Shown: positions 8,320 to 15,888, numbered from the stretch's first letter. The stretch is DNA of 50,105 nucleotides from CAZHTF01 sp964535305 (GCA_964535305.1 CAZHTF010000016.1:1-50105); one strand, 5' to 3'. Notes: generated by a model not told the origin, from the sequence alone. Numbers and translations are program-made.

Positions 8320-9036
8320 TTATCCGGCGACGGCCACAGCGTGCTTGGGATTCAACTCATCGCGCTCGAGCACGCCTTTTTCGAGGTGCACGGTGCGGCG
8401 CGCGTACGCCGCTGCGCGCGGGTCGTGCGTGACCATCAGGATGGTCTTGCCGAAGTCGGTGTTGAGCAGTGTCAGCAGTTTCAGGATTTCGTCGGAAGTT
8501 TTCGCGTCCAAGTCGCCGGTGGGTTCGTCGGCCAGGATCGCATCCGGGTCGGTGACGATCGCCCGCGCGATCGCGACGCGCTGCTCCTGACCGCCGGAGA
8601 GCTGATTCGGGCGATGGTCCATGCGATCGGCCAGGCCCACGATGGTGAGCGCGGTCTGGACGCGCTGGCGTCGCTCCGCTGAGGGCATGCGGAACAGCAG
8701 CAGCGGCAACTCCACGTTCTGCGCCGCCGAGAGCACCGGCACCAGGTGATACATCTGAAAGATAAAGCCGACATGCCGGCTGCGCCAGGCGGTCAGCTCG
8801 CGCTCGCCCATGCCTTCGAGATTGGCTTCGCCGACGCGGACACTGCCGCTGCTGGGCGAATCCAGGCCGCCGATCAGGTGCAACAGCGTGGATTTGCCCG
8901 AACCGCTTGGGCCCATCAACGCTACAAACTCGCCGGCGGCGATCTTGAGGTTCAGCCCGTCCAGCACGGGGATCGCCAATCGGTCCTTGTAATAGACCTT
9001 GCTGACCGACTTCAGCTCGATGTCCGCGTTGCTCAT
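8320..9036 (-). CDS. MacB/LolD-type ABC transporter ATP-binding protein
   Basis: This 238-residue ATPase powers the four downstream permeases. It has Walker A GPSGSGKST (42-50), Q94 in the Q-loop, the LSGGQ signature (146-150), Walker B ILADEPTGDLD starting near 167, and the switch His204 in VTHD. The length and the QMYHLVP region fit the LolD/MacB/FtsE class. I chose the ATG at 9036 because GGAAGG lies five bases before it; an upstream in-frame start at 9099 would add 21 unlikely residues. A TATACT hexamer at 9121-9116 is a probable promoter for the whole cluster. Confidence 0.95.
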   Translation of the reverse strand: MSNADIELKSVSKVYYKDRLAIPVLDGLNLKIAAGEFVALMGPSGSGKSTLLHLIGGLDSPSSGSVRVGEANLEGMGERELTAWRSRHVGFIFQMYHLVPVLSAAQNVELPLLLFRMPSAERRQRVQTALTIVGLADRMDHRPNQLSGGQEQRVAIARAIVTDPDAILADEPTGDLDAKTSDEILKLLTLLNTDFGKTILMVTHDPRAAAYARRTVHLEKGVLERDELNPKHAVAVAG

Positions 9037-9115
9037 GCGCCTTCCAATTACCCGCTTCCGCCGATGCGCCGCGTCAAACGACGCGCGGCAGCCCGTCACG
9101 GTTCGCGAATCCCAG

Positions 9116-9121
9116 AGTATA
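9116..9121 (-). promoter_or_regulatory. -10 hexamer TATACT for the ABC cluster
   Basis: On the minus strand TATACT runs from 9121 to 9116, about 80 bases before the ATPase ATG. No good -35 is visible. The same hexamer precedes the genes at 10106 and 20257. Confidence 0.45.
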
Positions 9122-9186
9122 TGCCCGCCAACGCCGCGGCGCTTGCCCGAACACCGCGCCCGTATTCGTCCGCCGCTTCGCCCCAG

Positions 9187-10026
9187 CTAGCCGACCAACG
9201 CTGCCCGCAGCCGCAGGCACTGCGCCAGCAGCGGCTCCAGCTCCGCCAGCGGCCAGACCGTGGCGGCGTCGCTGCGGGCTGACGCTGGATCGTCGTGCAC
9301 TTCCATGAACAGTGCGTCGACGCCCGCGGCGATCGCGGCTCGCGCCAGCAGCGGGATGTGCTCGCGCATGCCGCCGGTCGTAATCCCGGCGCTGCCTGGG
9401 TGCTGCACCGAATGCGTGGCGTCGAACACGACCGGGGCGAACCGCCGCATTACCGCCAGGCCGGTCATGTCGTTCACCAGCCGCTCGTAGCCGAAGGTGC
9501 TGCCGCGCTCGGTGAGCAGCACGTTTGCGTTGCCGGCTTCGCGCACTTTCTCAACAGCCAGCTTCATCTTCTCGGGCGCGATGAACTGGCCTTTCTTGAT
9601 GTTGACGCAGCGCTGCGTCCGCGCGCAGGCCAGCAGCAAATCCGTCTGCCGACACAGAAACGCCGGCACTTGCAGACAATCCAGCACCGCCGCAGCCGGC
9701 TCGGCCTGCCGCGGCTCGTGCACATCCGAAAGCACCGGCAGCTCCAGGCTCTCCTTCACGCGCCGCAGGATCGCCAGCCCAGCCTCCAGCCCCGGCCCGC
9801 GAAAAGATTGCCCACTCGAGCGGTTGGCCTTGTCAAAGCTGGCCTTGAAAACCAGCGGCAACTGCAGCCGCCGCGCGATCGCGCGCAGCGCCTCCGCCAG
9901 CCGCAGCGTATGCGACTCGGATTCAATCACGCACGGACCGGCGATCAACAGCAGCGGCTGGCCCGGGCCGATCGCGTAACGACCTAACTGCGCGCGCGAT
10001 TCGTCTGGCGTAGCAACGGAAACCAT
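9187..10026 (-). CDS. kdsA: 3-deoxy-8-phosphooctulonate synthase (Kdo-8-P synthase)
   Basis: This cytoplasmic enzyme condenses phosphoenolpyruvate with arabinose-5-phosphate to make Kdo-8-phosphate for lipopolysaccharide. The 279-residue length is normal. Diagnostic segments are IAGPCVIES near the N-terminus, KASFDKANRSS (61-71), LSDVHEP, NIKKGQF (142-148), LTERGSTFGY (171-180), DATHSVQHPG and FMEVHDDP. Cys32, His205, Glu242 and Asp253 sit where the metal-dependent class binds its metal. The metal-independent class has Asn in place of that Cys, so this is the metalloenzyme form. It implies an outer membrane with Kdo-bearing lipid. The ATG at 10026 has no ribosome site, but TACATT lies six bases upstream, suggesting a leaderless message. 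It is divergent from the zinc-ribbon gene. Confidence 0.95.
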   Translation of the reverse strand: MVSVATPDESRAQLGRYAIGPGQPLLLIAGPCVIESESHTLRLAEALRAIARRLQLPLVFKASFDKANRSSGQSFRGPGLEAGLAILRRVKESLELPVLSDVHEPRQAEPAAAVLDCLQVPAFLCRQTDLLLACARTQRCVNIKKGQFIAPEKMKLAVEKVREAGNANVLLTERGSTFGYERLVNDMTGLAVMRRFAPVVFDATHSVQHPGSAGITTGGMREHIPLLARAAIAAGVDALFMEVHDDPASARSDAATVWPLAELEPLLAQCLRLRAALVG

Positions 10027-10032
10027 GCCAAG

Positions 10033-10038
10033 AATGTA
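10033..10038 (-). promoter_or_regulatory. -10-like TACATT six bases before kdsA
   Basis: TACATT reads on the minus strand at 10038-10033, followed by TCTTGGC overlapping the six-base gap and then ATG. No Shine-Dalgarno sequence is present. It is consistent with a leaderless kdsA transcript. Confidence 0.45.
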
Positions 10039-10091
10039 CTCGATTACCCGCCGCGGCGCCGTGGCGTCAGACGCGCCGCGCGCCAGCCTTC

Positions 10092-10097
10092 TATACT
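10092..10097 (+). promoter_or_regulatory. -10 TATACT eight bases before the zinc-ribbon gene
   Basis: TATACT is followed by TTCGTCAG and then ATG at 10106. The gap holds no ribosome-binding sequence, so transcription starting at the usual distance would give a leaderless mRNA. It faces away from the kdsA promoter, about 54 bases distant. Confidence 0.5.
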
Positions 10098-10105
10098 TTC
10101 GTCAG

Positions 10106-10738
10106 ATGCAGATCGATATTCAGCAACTGCCGATCCCGGATTGGGGCCTGGCCTGCCCACGCTGCGGCTACGCGCTCCGCGGCCTGCCGGAGCACCGCTG
10201 CCCGGAGTGCGGCGTCGCATTGCAGATGGCTGCGCTGGTGCAGCCTTGGACCTGCCTGCGTCCGCCACGCGTCGACGGCTCCGAGCGGCCGCTGCTGGAT
10301 TTCGGGCTGGCCTGCCGCGAATGCCGCGCGCCATTGGCCGGCGGAGCAGGCGCGCAATGCGCCTTCTGCCGGCTTCCGTTCGACATCCAGTCGTATGTGC
10401 CGCCGAGCCGCTGGTGCTTGCTTGACAAGCTCCAGGTTCAGCCGCTGGACCTGGCCACGACCGAGATGCTCTTTGCTTCCGAGCAGCTTCCGTACGTCCC
10501 GCTGAATGCCCGCGGCCTGCCGGAAATCGTGCTGGGCAACGCGCCGCTCGGGTCGAATCTGCTTGTGCCGCGCGCGTATTACCTCGAAGCGCGCTTCGTC
10601 GTCACGCGCGCCGCGCGCGAACTGTGGCAGGCGCGGCATACGCCGCGTCCAGACTGGCGCTGCCCACAGTGCGGTGAGAGCTGCCCGGGGAATTTTGAGC
10701 TGTGCTGGAATTGCGGAGCACAGCCGCGGCACGGCTAG
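10106..10738 (+). CDS. triple zinc-ribbon protein of unknown function
   Basis: This 210-residue protein has three predicted zinc ribbons. The first uses C17/C20 and C32/C35 (CPRC, CPEC), the second C70/C73 and C85/C88 (CREC, CAFC), and the third C186/C189 and C200/C203 (CPQC, CWNC). Between the second and third lies a region of about 90 residues with no motif I recognise. There is no signal peptide or membrane segment, so it is probably cytoplasmic. I chose the ATG at 10106 because a promoter-like TATACT sits just before it; an in-frame extension to 10025 would overlap that promoter and kdsA. The role is unknown; zinc ribbons of this kind bind nucleic acid or protein partners. Confidence 0.8.
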   Translation: MQIDIQQLPIPDWGLACPRCGYALRGLPEHRCPECGVALQMAALVQPWTCLRPPRVDGSERPLLDFGLACRECRAPLAGGAGAQCAFCRLPFDIQSYVPPSRWCLLDKLQVQPLDLATTEMLFASEQLPYVPLNARGLPEIVLGNAPLGSNLLVPRAYYLEARFVVTRAARELWQARHTPRPDWRCPQCGESCPGNFELCWNCGAQPRHG

Positions 10739-10773
10739 AGCGGTTTCATGTTTGCTCAGTCGCGTGGTGCCTT

Positions 10774-10903
10774 GAATTCGGCCCCGCAGGGGCCGCGGGT
10801 CGTCGCCGATGGCGTGTCTGGCTTCTCTAGCCTGGAATTCGGCCCCAATTTCTGCGGGCCTCGCTCCACCCGTGGCTACATTCCTTCGCCCCGTTGGGGC
10901 GAA
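10774..10903. repeat. stack of inverted repeats between convergent genes
   Basis: Three GC-rich inverted repeats lie here: CGGCCCC-GCA-GGGGCCG at 10779-10795, GGCCC/GGGCC at 10841-10860, and TTCGCCCC-GTT-GGGGCGAA at 10885-10903. The first two follow identical 12-base words (GAATTCGGCCCC at 10774 and 10835). This looks like REP-type dispersed intergenic sequence. It lies between two genes pointing at each other and can also serve as their terminator. Confidence 0.6.
10885..10903. terminator. 8-bp stem hairpin, possible bidirectional terminator
   Basis: TTCGCCCC pairs perfectly with GGGGCGAA around a GTT loop. On the plus strand it is followed by AATCG rather than a U-tract. It lies 22 bases past the stop of the radical SAM gene and 146 bases past that of the zinc-ribbon gene. 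Confidence 0.45.
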
Positions 10904-10925
10904 AATCGCGCCGCGCGGCCAAAAT

Positions 10926-12818
10926 CTAGCTGTTCAAGATTGGCAGCCGCGTCACGCCGCGCTCGTCCGCTTCGCTCAGCGCCGCGACACTCATGCTGCG
11001 CGGCAGCGAAAGCGGCCGCATCGAGCCCGGCAGCGCGTGCGCCGCGGTCGAGCCGTCTACCGCGCGCATCGGGATCGCATTGCTGGGCGGAGCGCTGCGG
11101 CGCACGAGCTTGCCGCCCATCAGGCGGATCATCCAGCCAAATGTGTGCCACACGGTCTGCGCTAGGCCCCACATGCCGGTGAGCTGCATCAGCCCATCCG
11201 CCAGGTAGAGCTTGCTCTTGGGCCGCACCAGCGACGCCAGAAACCGCAGCGGGTTGTAGAAGTACAGGTATGCGACCAGGATGTTGAGCTGCTTGATCCA
11301 GGGCCTCTTGTGGTGCGAGGCGATTACGTAATTCCCGCCGAGCATGTGCTCTTCGACCTTGCGGCCACCGACGCTTTCGTACGCCATCCCCGAGGTATAC
11401 GTGCCGGCGAAGAGCTTCGAGCCGGTGGCGGGCACGAGCATCAGCACCTGCATGCTGATCGCGCCGGCCTTGCGCAGCAAACGCACCTGGTTCAGCAGCC
11501 CGTACGGCTTGGGCCCGCGACTGATCAGCGGCTGTGCGTCGTGATGCATCATCATCGGCATCGGGTTGATGCCGTTCTGCTGCAGCAGGCGGAAGGCCTC
11601 GCTGGTCTTGTCGACGCTCTGGCCCTTCTTCACCAGCGTCGCGGTCATGTCCTCAACGCCCAGCCAAAGCGCCCGCACCCCGGCGCGGCGGACACACGGC
11701 AGATGCTCCTTGAGCATCAGCGTGTCATGCACCGTCACTTCCGTGCCCCAGCGCACATGCTTGCGCAGCGGCGCGCCGTCAATCGTCGCACGCGACAGGC
11801 TCTCCACTACGTCAAGCGTGCGCTCCTTGTGATTGAAAAAGTTGTCATCCGACCCGAAGAAATAGCGAATGCCGAACTCGCGGCGGATACTGGACATCTC
11901 GGCCGCGATCCGCGCCCCGCTCTTCACGCGATGCTGCCGCTGGTTGTACGCGGGGATCGGGCAGTAATTGCAGGCGAATTTGCAGCCGAAGGTCAGCACC
12001 AGCGAAGCGATCGGGCTATAGCGGCCCACGCTGCGGGCATCCAGCGGGCGCGACGCAAGCGTCGCAGCGCGGCTGGGTCCTTCCAGCATGCGAAAGCCCG
12101 GGAGCGGGTCGGGCAGCTCGTCGAGATCGCCGACCAGCCGCTGCACGCCGGTATCGACCAGCTCGAGCGCGTTGCCGCGCTCGTCGGTGTTGGCATAGAC
12201 CAGCCCGGGGATGTCGTCCAGCAGGCCGCTGTTGCGCGCGCGGATGAAGGCCGATCGCAGCGGCTCGTTTGACGCGCGGGTCGCCAGCAGCCGCTCCAGC
12301 AGGCTCAGCAGCACGTATTCTTCGCCGGTGACGGCGACGTCGGCGCTCCACGGATCGCGCGGGTCGACGCCGAACGCATCCCACGGCTCGTAGATGTACT
12401 TGGGTCCGCCGACGATGATCAACGGCCGCTGAGCCGCATCAATGCGGCAGGCGTCGCGGATCAGGTCCTGCGCCGCGGCCGAGTGCAGTTGCATGCTGGA
12501 AACGAGGAAGAGATCCGGCACGCGCCCGTCGAGCCGCATCTGCGTCGGGCGAAAGCTGCGATTCCACTGCTGCAGCACGATTCGCGACTTCTCGAAGCCC
12601 GCGTCAAACAGCGCCGAGCCGACCGCCCGCACACCCGCCGGCGCCATGCGCATGTCGGCGTATACGAAAGGCAGCATGCGGGTGCGATGATCAAACGCGC
12701 AGGCGATTACGCTGGTCAAATCATGAAATCGCGCGACGCCGCGCAGCCGCGCCCGCAGCGCGCTCATTTCTCCCGGTCGCAACAGCTCATCGCCGCGTGT
12801 CCGGCGTGGTAGTTCCAA
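10926..12818 (-). CDS. B12-binding-domain radical SAM protein
   Basis: This 630-residue protein has a cobalamin-binding-like N-terminal domain (segments DLFLVSSMQLHSA, RPLIIVGGPKYIYEP, and ADVAVTGEEYVLLSLLERLL at about 100-180). A radical SAM core follows with C279, C283 and C286 in GCKFACNYCPIP, the CxxxCxxC cluster motif. The C-terminal part has hydrophobic stretches (about 500-560) and a low-complexity tail. B12-dependent radical SAM enzymes often methylate unreactive carbons, in lipids, cofactors or natural products; the substrate here is unknown. The start is a TTG at 12818 with AAGGA eight bases before it; an ATG 17 codons inside has GGGAG only two bases away. It stands alone, convergent with the zinc-ribbon gene. 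Confidence 0.85.
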   Translation of the reverse strand: MELPRRTRGDELLRPGEMSALRARLRGVARFHDLTSVIACAFDHRTRMLPFVYADMRMAPAGVRAVGSALFDAGFEKSRIVLQQWNRSFRPTQMRLDGRVPDLFLVSSMQLHSAAAQDLIRDACRIDAAQRPLIIVGGPKYIYEPWDAFGVDPRDPWSADVAVTGEEYVLLSLLERLLATRASNEPLRSAFIRARNSGLLDDIPGLVYANTDERGNALELVDTGVQRLVGDLDELPDPLPGFRMLEGPSRAATLASRPLDARSVGRYSPIASLVLTFGCKFACNYCPIPAYNQRQHRVKSGARIAAEMSSIRREFGIRYFFGSDDNFFNHKERTLDVVESLSRATIDGAPLRKHVRWGTEVTVHDTLMLKEHLPCVRRAGVRALWLGVEDMTATLVKKGQSVDKTSEAFRLLQQNGINPMPMMMHHDAQPLISRGPKPYGLLNQVRLLRKAGAISMQVLMLVPATGSKLFAGTYTSGMAYESVGGRKVEEHMLGGNYVIASHHKRPWIKQLNILVAYLYFYNPLRFLASLVRPKSKLYLADGLMQLTGMWGLAQTVWHTFGWMIRLMGGKLVRRSAPPSNAIPMRAVDGSTAAHALPGSMRPLSLPRSMSVAALSEADERGVTRLPILNS

Positions 12819-13054
12819 AACAAAGGTCCTTAGGTCCCAGAATTCGATGGAACTATAAGCGGAGCCCGCGTGTTTGTCTGCCGCGGTGCGTGGAATTACC
12901 GCGGCGGCACACCATCACCACACAAGCCGCTCCCAAGCTCAAACAGCTTGCCGCGCGCGGCGACAACTCAGGTCTGGCGTCACGTGAAAGAGCGTCCGCG
13001 CACCGCGACGACGCTGTCGACGCGAAAATCGCTGCGAAGGCCGGAACTGCGCGC

Positions 13055-13060
13055 TACACT
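13055..13060 (+). promoter_or_regulatory. -10-like TACACT before the epimerase fusion
   Basis: TACACT lies 19 bases before the ATG at 13080 and is followed by the GAGGAG ribosome site at 13070-13075. No clear -35 hexamer. Confidence 0.35.
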
Positions 13061-13079
13061 CCGACCGTCGAGGAGCCCG

Positions 13080-14525
13080 ATGCGCACGTTTGAGCACCGT
13101 TCCGAATTCGACCAGCCGCTCGCCGAACTCTTTGCCTGGCACGAACGACCCGGCGCGCTCGAGCGGCTCGTGCCACCCTGGCAGCACGCCGATGAAATGA
13201 CACGCGCCGGCAGCGTTGCAGACGGCGGCCGGGTCTCATATCGACTCGCGGAAGGACTGCAAGCGTACCGCTGCGAAGTGCAATATTCTCACTACGTCAA
13301 GGATCGGCGATTCGTCGAAACACAGGCGAGTGGCCGGTTCGCACACTGGCGGCGCCGCGCGACCTTCGAGCCGCTCGACTCCCAGCGCAGCGCGCTGCAC
13401 GACCACATTGAATATCAATACAGTGGCCTGAGCGCGCTGCAAACGTCCGCAGCCACGCAGCGGCAGCTCGAACGCCTATTCCGCTGGCGACATCAGCGCG
13501 CTCGGCTCGACCTGCGGCGTCACGCACAACACCGCTCGCAGCCGCGCATGCGGATCGCCGTCAGCGGCGCGAGCGGCCTGCTGGGAGGCAACCTGTGTGC
13601 ATATTTGAGCAGCGCGGGTCACACGGTCCTGCGACTGGTGCGGGCCCGCGCGGGAAAACCGCCGTTGGCCGAGGCCGTCGAGTCAGGCACCGCCACGGAT
13701 TCGCGAAGCGTTACGGCGGGTGCCAGCCACGGGCAGATCTCGTGGGACCCGGCCACCGGCCGAGTCGACGCCGACGCGCTCGAAGCCGTCGACGCGGTTG
13801 TGCACCTGGCCGGCGAGAACGTGGCAGCTGGACGCTGGACCGCGGCTCGCAAAGCCGCGATTCGCGACAGTCGCGTGCGCGGGACGGCGCTGCTGTGCGA
13901 AACGCTTGCGAAACTACGAATGCCGCCGCGCGTGCTGCTGACGGCGTCGGCGGTTGGCTACTACGGCGCGCGGGGCGGCGAGCCGTTGAGCGAAGACGCC
14001 GCCGCCGGCGACGACTTCCTGGCGCGTGTCTGTCGCGAATGGGAGCTGGCCGCGGACGCCGCGCGCCAGGTCGGCATCCGAGTCGTAACGCTGCGGATTG
14101 GCGTCGTGCTCGCGGCCAAGGGCGGGGCGCTGCAGAAGATGCTCGCGCCGTTTCGTGCGGGTTTGGGCGGCGTGATCGGCAGCGGTCAACAGGTGTTGAG
14201 CTGGATCGCGTTGGATGATCTGCTCGGCGCGATCGAGCACGCGTTGCACTGCGACGCGCTTCGCGGGCCGGTGAACACTGCGGCCCCGAACGCCGTCACC
14301 AATCGCGAGTTCACTCTCGCGCTGGGGAGGGCGCTGCGCCGGCCTACGATCGCGCCGCTGCCAAGCTGGGCGGTCTCGCTGCTCTTTGGAGAAATGGGCC
14401 GCGACGTACTGCTGACCGGCCAGCGCGCGGTCCCGACGCAGTTGTTGAAATCCGGATTTCAGTTCGCGTTCTCGGACCTGACCGCCGCACTCGGCTGGGA
14501 ACTTGGCCGCGCCGAATACGCATAG
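13080..14525 (+). CDS. SRPBCC domain fused to TIGR01777-family NAD(P)-dependent epimerase
   Basis: The start is the ATG at 13080, with AGGAG four bases upstream; the in-frame extension to 12870 has no domain. The protein is 481 residues. Residues 1-150 look like an SRPBCC/START-type ligand-binding domain (FEHRSEFDQPLAELFAWH, then a beta-rich stretch). Residues from 157 are a short-chain dehydrogenase-like Rossmann domain with GASGLLGG (163-170), VVHLAGENVAAGRW, SAVGYYG and the closing W-L-G-E-L region, as in the YfcH/TIGR01777 family. Family members bind NADP but their reactions are mostly unknown. Fusion with an N-terminal SRPBCC domain is known in some lineages. The neighbours give no hint of a substrate. 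Confidence 0.85.
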   Translation: MRTFEHRSEFDQPLAELFAWHERPGALERLVPPWQHADEMTRAGSVADGGRVSYRLAEGLQAYRCEVQYSHYVKDRRFVETQASGRFAHWRRRATFEPLDSQRSALHDHIEYQYSGLSALQTSAATQRQLERLFRWRHQRARLDLRRHAQHRSQPRMRIAVSGASGLLGGNLCAYLSSAGHTVLRLVRARAGKPPLAEAVESGTATDSRSVTAGASHGQISWDPATGRVDADALEAVDAVVHLAGENVAAGRWTAARKAAIRDSRVRGTALLCETLAKLRMPPRVLLTASAVGYYGARGGEPLSEDAAAGDDFLARVCREWELAADAARQVGIRVVTLRIGVVLAAKGGALQKMLAPFRAGLGGVIGSGQQVLSWIALDDLLGAIEHALHCDALRGPVNTAAPNAVTNREFTLALGRALRRPTIAPLPSWAVSLLFGEMGRDVLLTGQRAVPTQLLKSGFQFAFSDLTAALGWELGRAEYA

Positions 14526-14606
14526 GCGGGTGGGCGTTCACAAACACGATCGGTGGTACCGACCGAATCTTCAGGGGAATAAGAGTATTAAAGGCAGTGT
14601 TTGTCG

Positions 14607-14629
14607 ACCCGATACAGAAAAATACGGGT
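14607..14629 (+). promoter_or_regulatory. small inverted repeat covering the ribosome site of the PilZ gene
   Basis: ACCCG (14607-14611) can pair with CGGGT (14625-14629) around an A-rich 13-base loop. The GGG of the second arm is the only Shine-Dalgarno-like sequence before the ATG at 14635, so pairing would mask it. Confidence 0.25.
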
Positions 14630-14634
14630 AGACG

Positions 14635-15069
14635 ATGCCCGGATTCGAGGTCGACATGTGGCTCACGCACGACAGCGTTCGCGTGCTCCGGCTGGATGAC
14701 GCAACGCAACGCGCCGTCTACCAGCGACTTTCCGAGATCGAAGCACGCGGCGGCGGCACGCGCGAGCTCGAGCGATTTCGCTATACCGTTCCGGAAGGGC
14801 TCGACGTGGTGTTCGAGCACCCCGGGGGCACCAATGTCAAGGTAACCGTCGCGTCGCGCGACATCGCCGCGTGCGGGCTGAGCGTGCTGCATGGCGGTTT
14901 TGTCTACCCGCAGACGCGCTGCACTGTGAGGCTGAAGGCGCGCGACGGAGAGTTCGTGCTGGTCTCTGGGCGCGTCGTGCGCTGCCGCTGCATCAGCGGC
15001 CGCGTGCACGAAGTGGGCGTGAAGTTCGACGAGAATATCGAGGTCGCGCTTTTCGTCGGCCAGTCGTAA
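14635..15069 (+). CDS. PilZ-domain protein
   Basis: This 144-residue protein consists of little more than a PilZ domain. R43-x-x-x-R47 (RELER) followed by D76-I-A78-A-C-G81 fits the cyclic di-GMP motif RxxxR...(D/N)x(S/A)xxG. The beta strands that follow (LSVLHGGFVYP, CTVRLKARDGEFVLVSGRVVRC, VHEVGVKFDE) are typical. PilZ proteins bind cyclic di-GMP and adjust partners involved in motility, adhesion or exopolysaccharide. Nothing adjacent names the partner, but a PilM-like pilus protein and a second PilZ gene occur in the window. It is convergent with cysC, with 20 bases between the stops. Confidence 0.75.
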   Translation: MPGFEVDMWLTHDSVRVLRLDDATQRAVYQRLSEIEARGGGTRELERFRYTVPEGLDVVFEHPGGTNVKVTVASRDIAACGLSVLHGGFVYPQTRCTVRLKARDGEFVLVSGRVVRCRCISGRVHEVGVKFDENIEVALFVGQS

Positions 15070-15089
15070 ACGCTGGCTTTCGGTTGAAC

Positions 15090-15710
15090 CTAGCTGCTCT
15101 TCAGCAGCCCGCGTTGTTCGAGGAAGTTGAGCACCTGCACCGCCGCGTCCTGCACGGTGATGTTCACGTTGTCGATCAGCAGCTCTGGCGTGAGCGGCTC
15201 CTCGTAGGGCGCGGAGATGCCGGTAAATTCTTTGATTTCGCCGGCGCGGGCCTTCTTGTACAGGCCCTTTGGGTCGCGCGTCTCGCAAACCTCGACCGAG
15301 GCGCGTACGTAGATCTCGATGAAGGGCAGCTTGGCCTCGTCATGGATTTTGCGGACCAGGTCGCGATCGGCGCGATAGGGGCTGATGAAGCTGGTCATCG
15401 TCAGCACGCCGGTGTCGGCGAACAGCTTGCCCACTTCGCCGATCCGCCGGATGTTCTCCGTTCGATCTTCGGGCGAGAAGCCCAGGTTCCTGTTCAGGCC
15501 GTGGCGGATGTTGTCGCCGTCGAGGACGTAAGCCAAATGGCCGCGTTCGATCAGGGCGTGCTCGACGGTGTAGGCGATCGTACTCTTGCCCGATCCGGAC
15601 AGGCCGGTGAACCAGATGGTCGCGCCGTGCTGCTTGAGCAATTGATAGCGCTGCGCCCGATCGACGTGCCCGTGATGCCAGGTGATGTTGGTCGCGACCT
15701 GCTTGCTCAT
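15090..15710 (-). CDS. cysC: adenylylsulfate (APS) kinase
   Basis: This 206-residue cytoplasmic kinase phosphorylates adenylylsulfate to PAPS, the sulfate donor for assimilation and sulfation. The P-loop GLSGSGKST is at 36-44. DGDNIRHGLN, FSPEDRTENIRRIGEV, SFISPYRADRD, DPKGLYKKARAGEIKEFTG and the APYEEP motif are all present, as in active CysC. It stands alone, without ATP sulfurylase (cysN/cysD or sat) nearby, so PAPS may serve sulfation as well as sulfate reduction. The ATG at 15710 has GGAAGG eight bases upstream. Its upstream region is shared with the divergent cytochrome gene and carries an inverted repeat (15732-15753). Confidence 0.95.
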   Translation of the reverse strand: MSKQVATNITWHHGHVDRAQRYQLLKQHGATIWFTGLSGSGKSTIAYTVEHALIERGHLAYVLDGDNIRHGLNRNLGFSPEDRTENIRRIGEVGKLFADTGVLTMTSFISPYRADRDLVRKIHDEAKLPFIEIYVRASVEVCETRDPKGLYKKARAGEIKEFTGISAPYEEPLTPELLIDNVNITVQDAAVQVLNFLEQRGLLKSS

Positions 15711-15731
15711 GTTCTTCGCCTTCCCGCGTCT

Positions 15732-15753
15732 GTTTTCGCGAACATTTGAAAAC
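15732..15753. promoter_or_regulatory. inverted repeat between cysC and the heme lipoprotein
   Basis: GTTTTC (15732-15737) pairs with GAAAAC (15748-15753) across ten bases, in the 178-base divergent region just upstream of cysC. It could be an operator. No promoter hexamers are clear next to it. Confidence 0.25.
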
Positions 15754-15888
15754 GCGGCAGACTAGCGGCGACCACGAAGCGCGACAACTGTCCGAAGCCG
15801 TCAATTCGAACGGCGCGGTCCGATATGCACTTGCAGCGAGCGAGGCGCGCCGTAGAGTGCGAACAATCAGCGGAGCGCGCCGGCGACC

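Noticed and set aside
11310..12272. 320-codon plus-strand open frame opposite the radical SAM gene
   Set aside because: Antisense of a gene with B12-binding and radical SAM motifs; no domain and an unusual Ala/His/Arg-rich composition.
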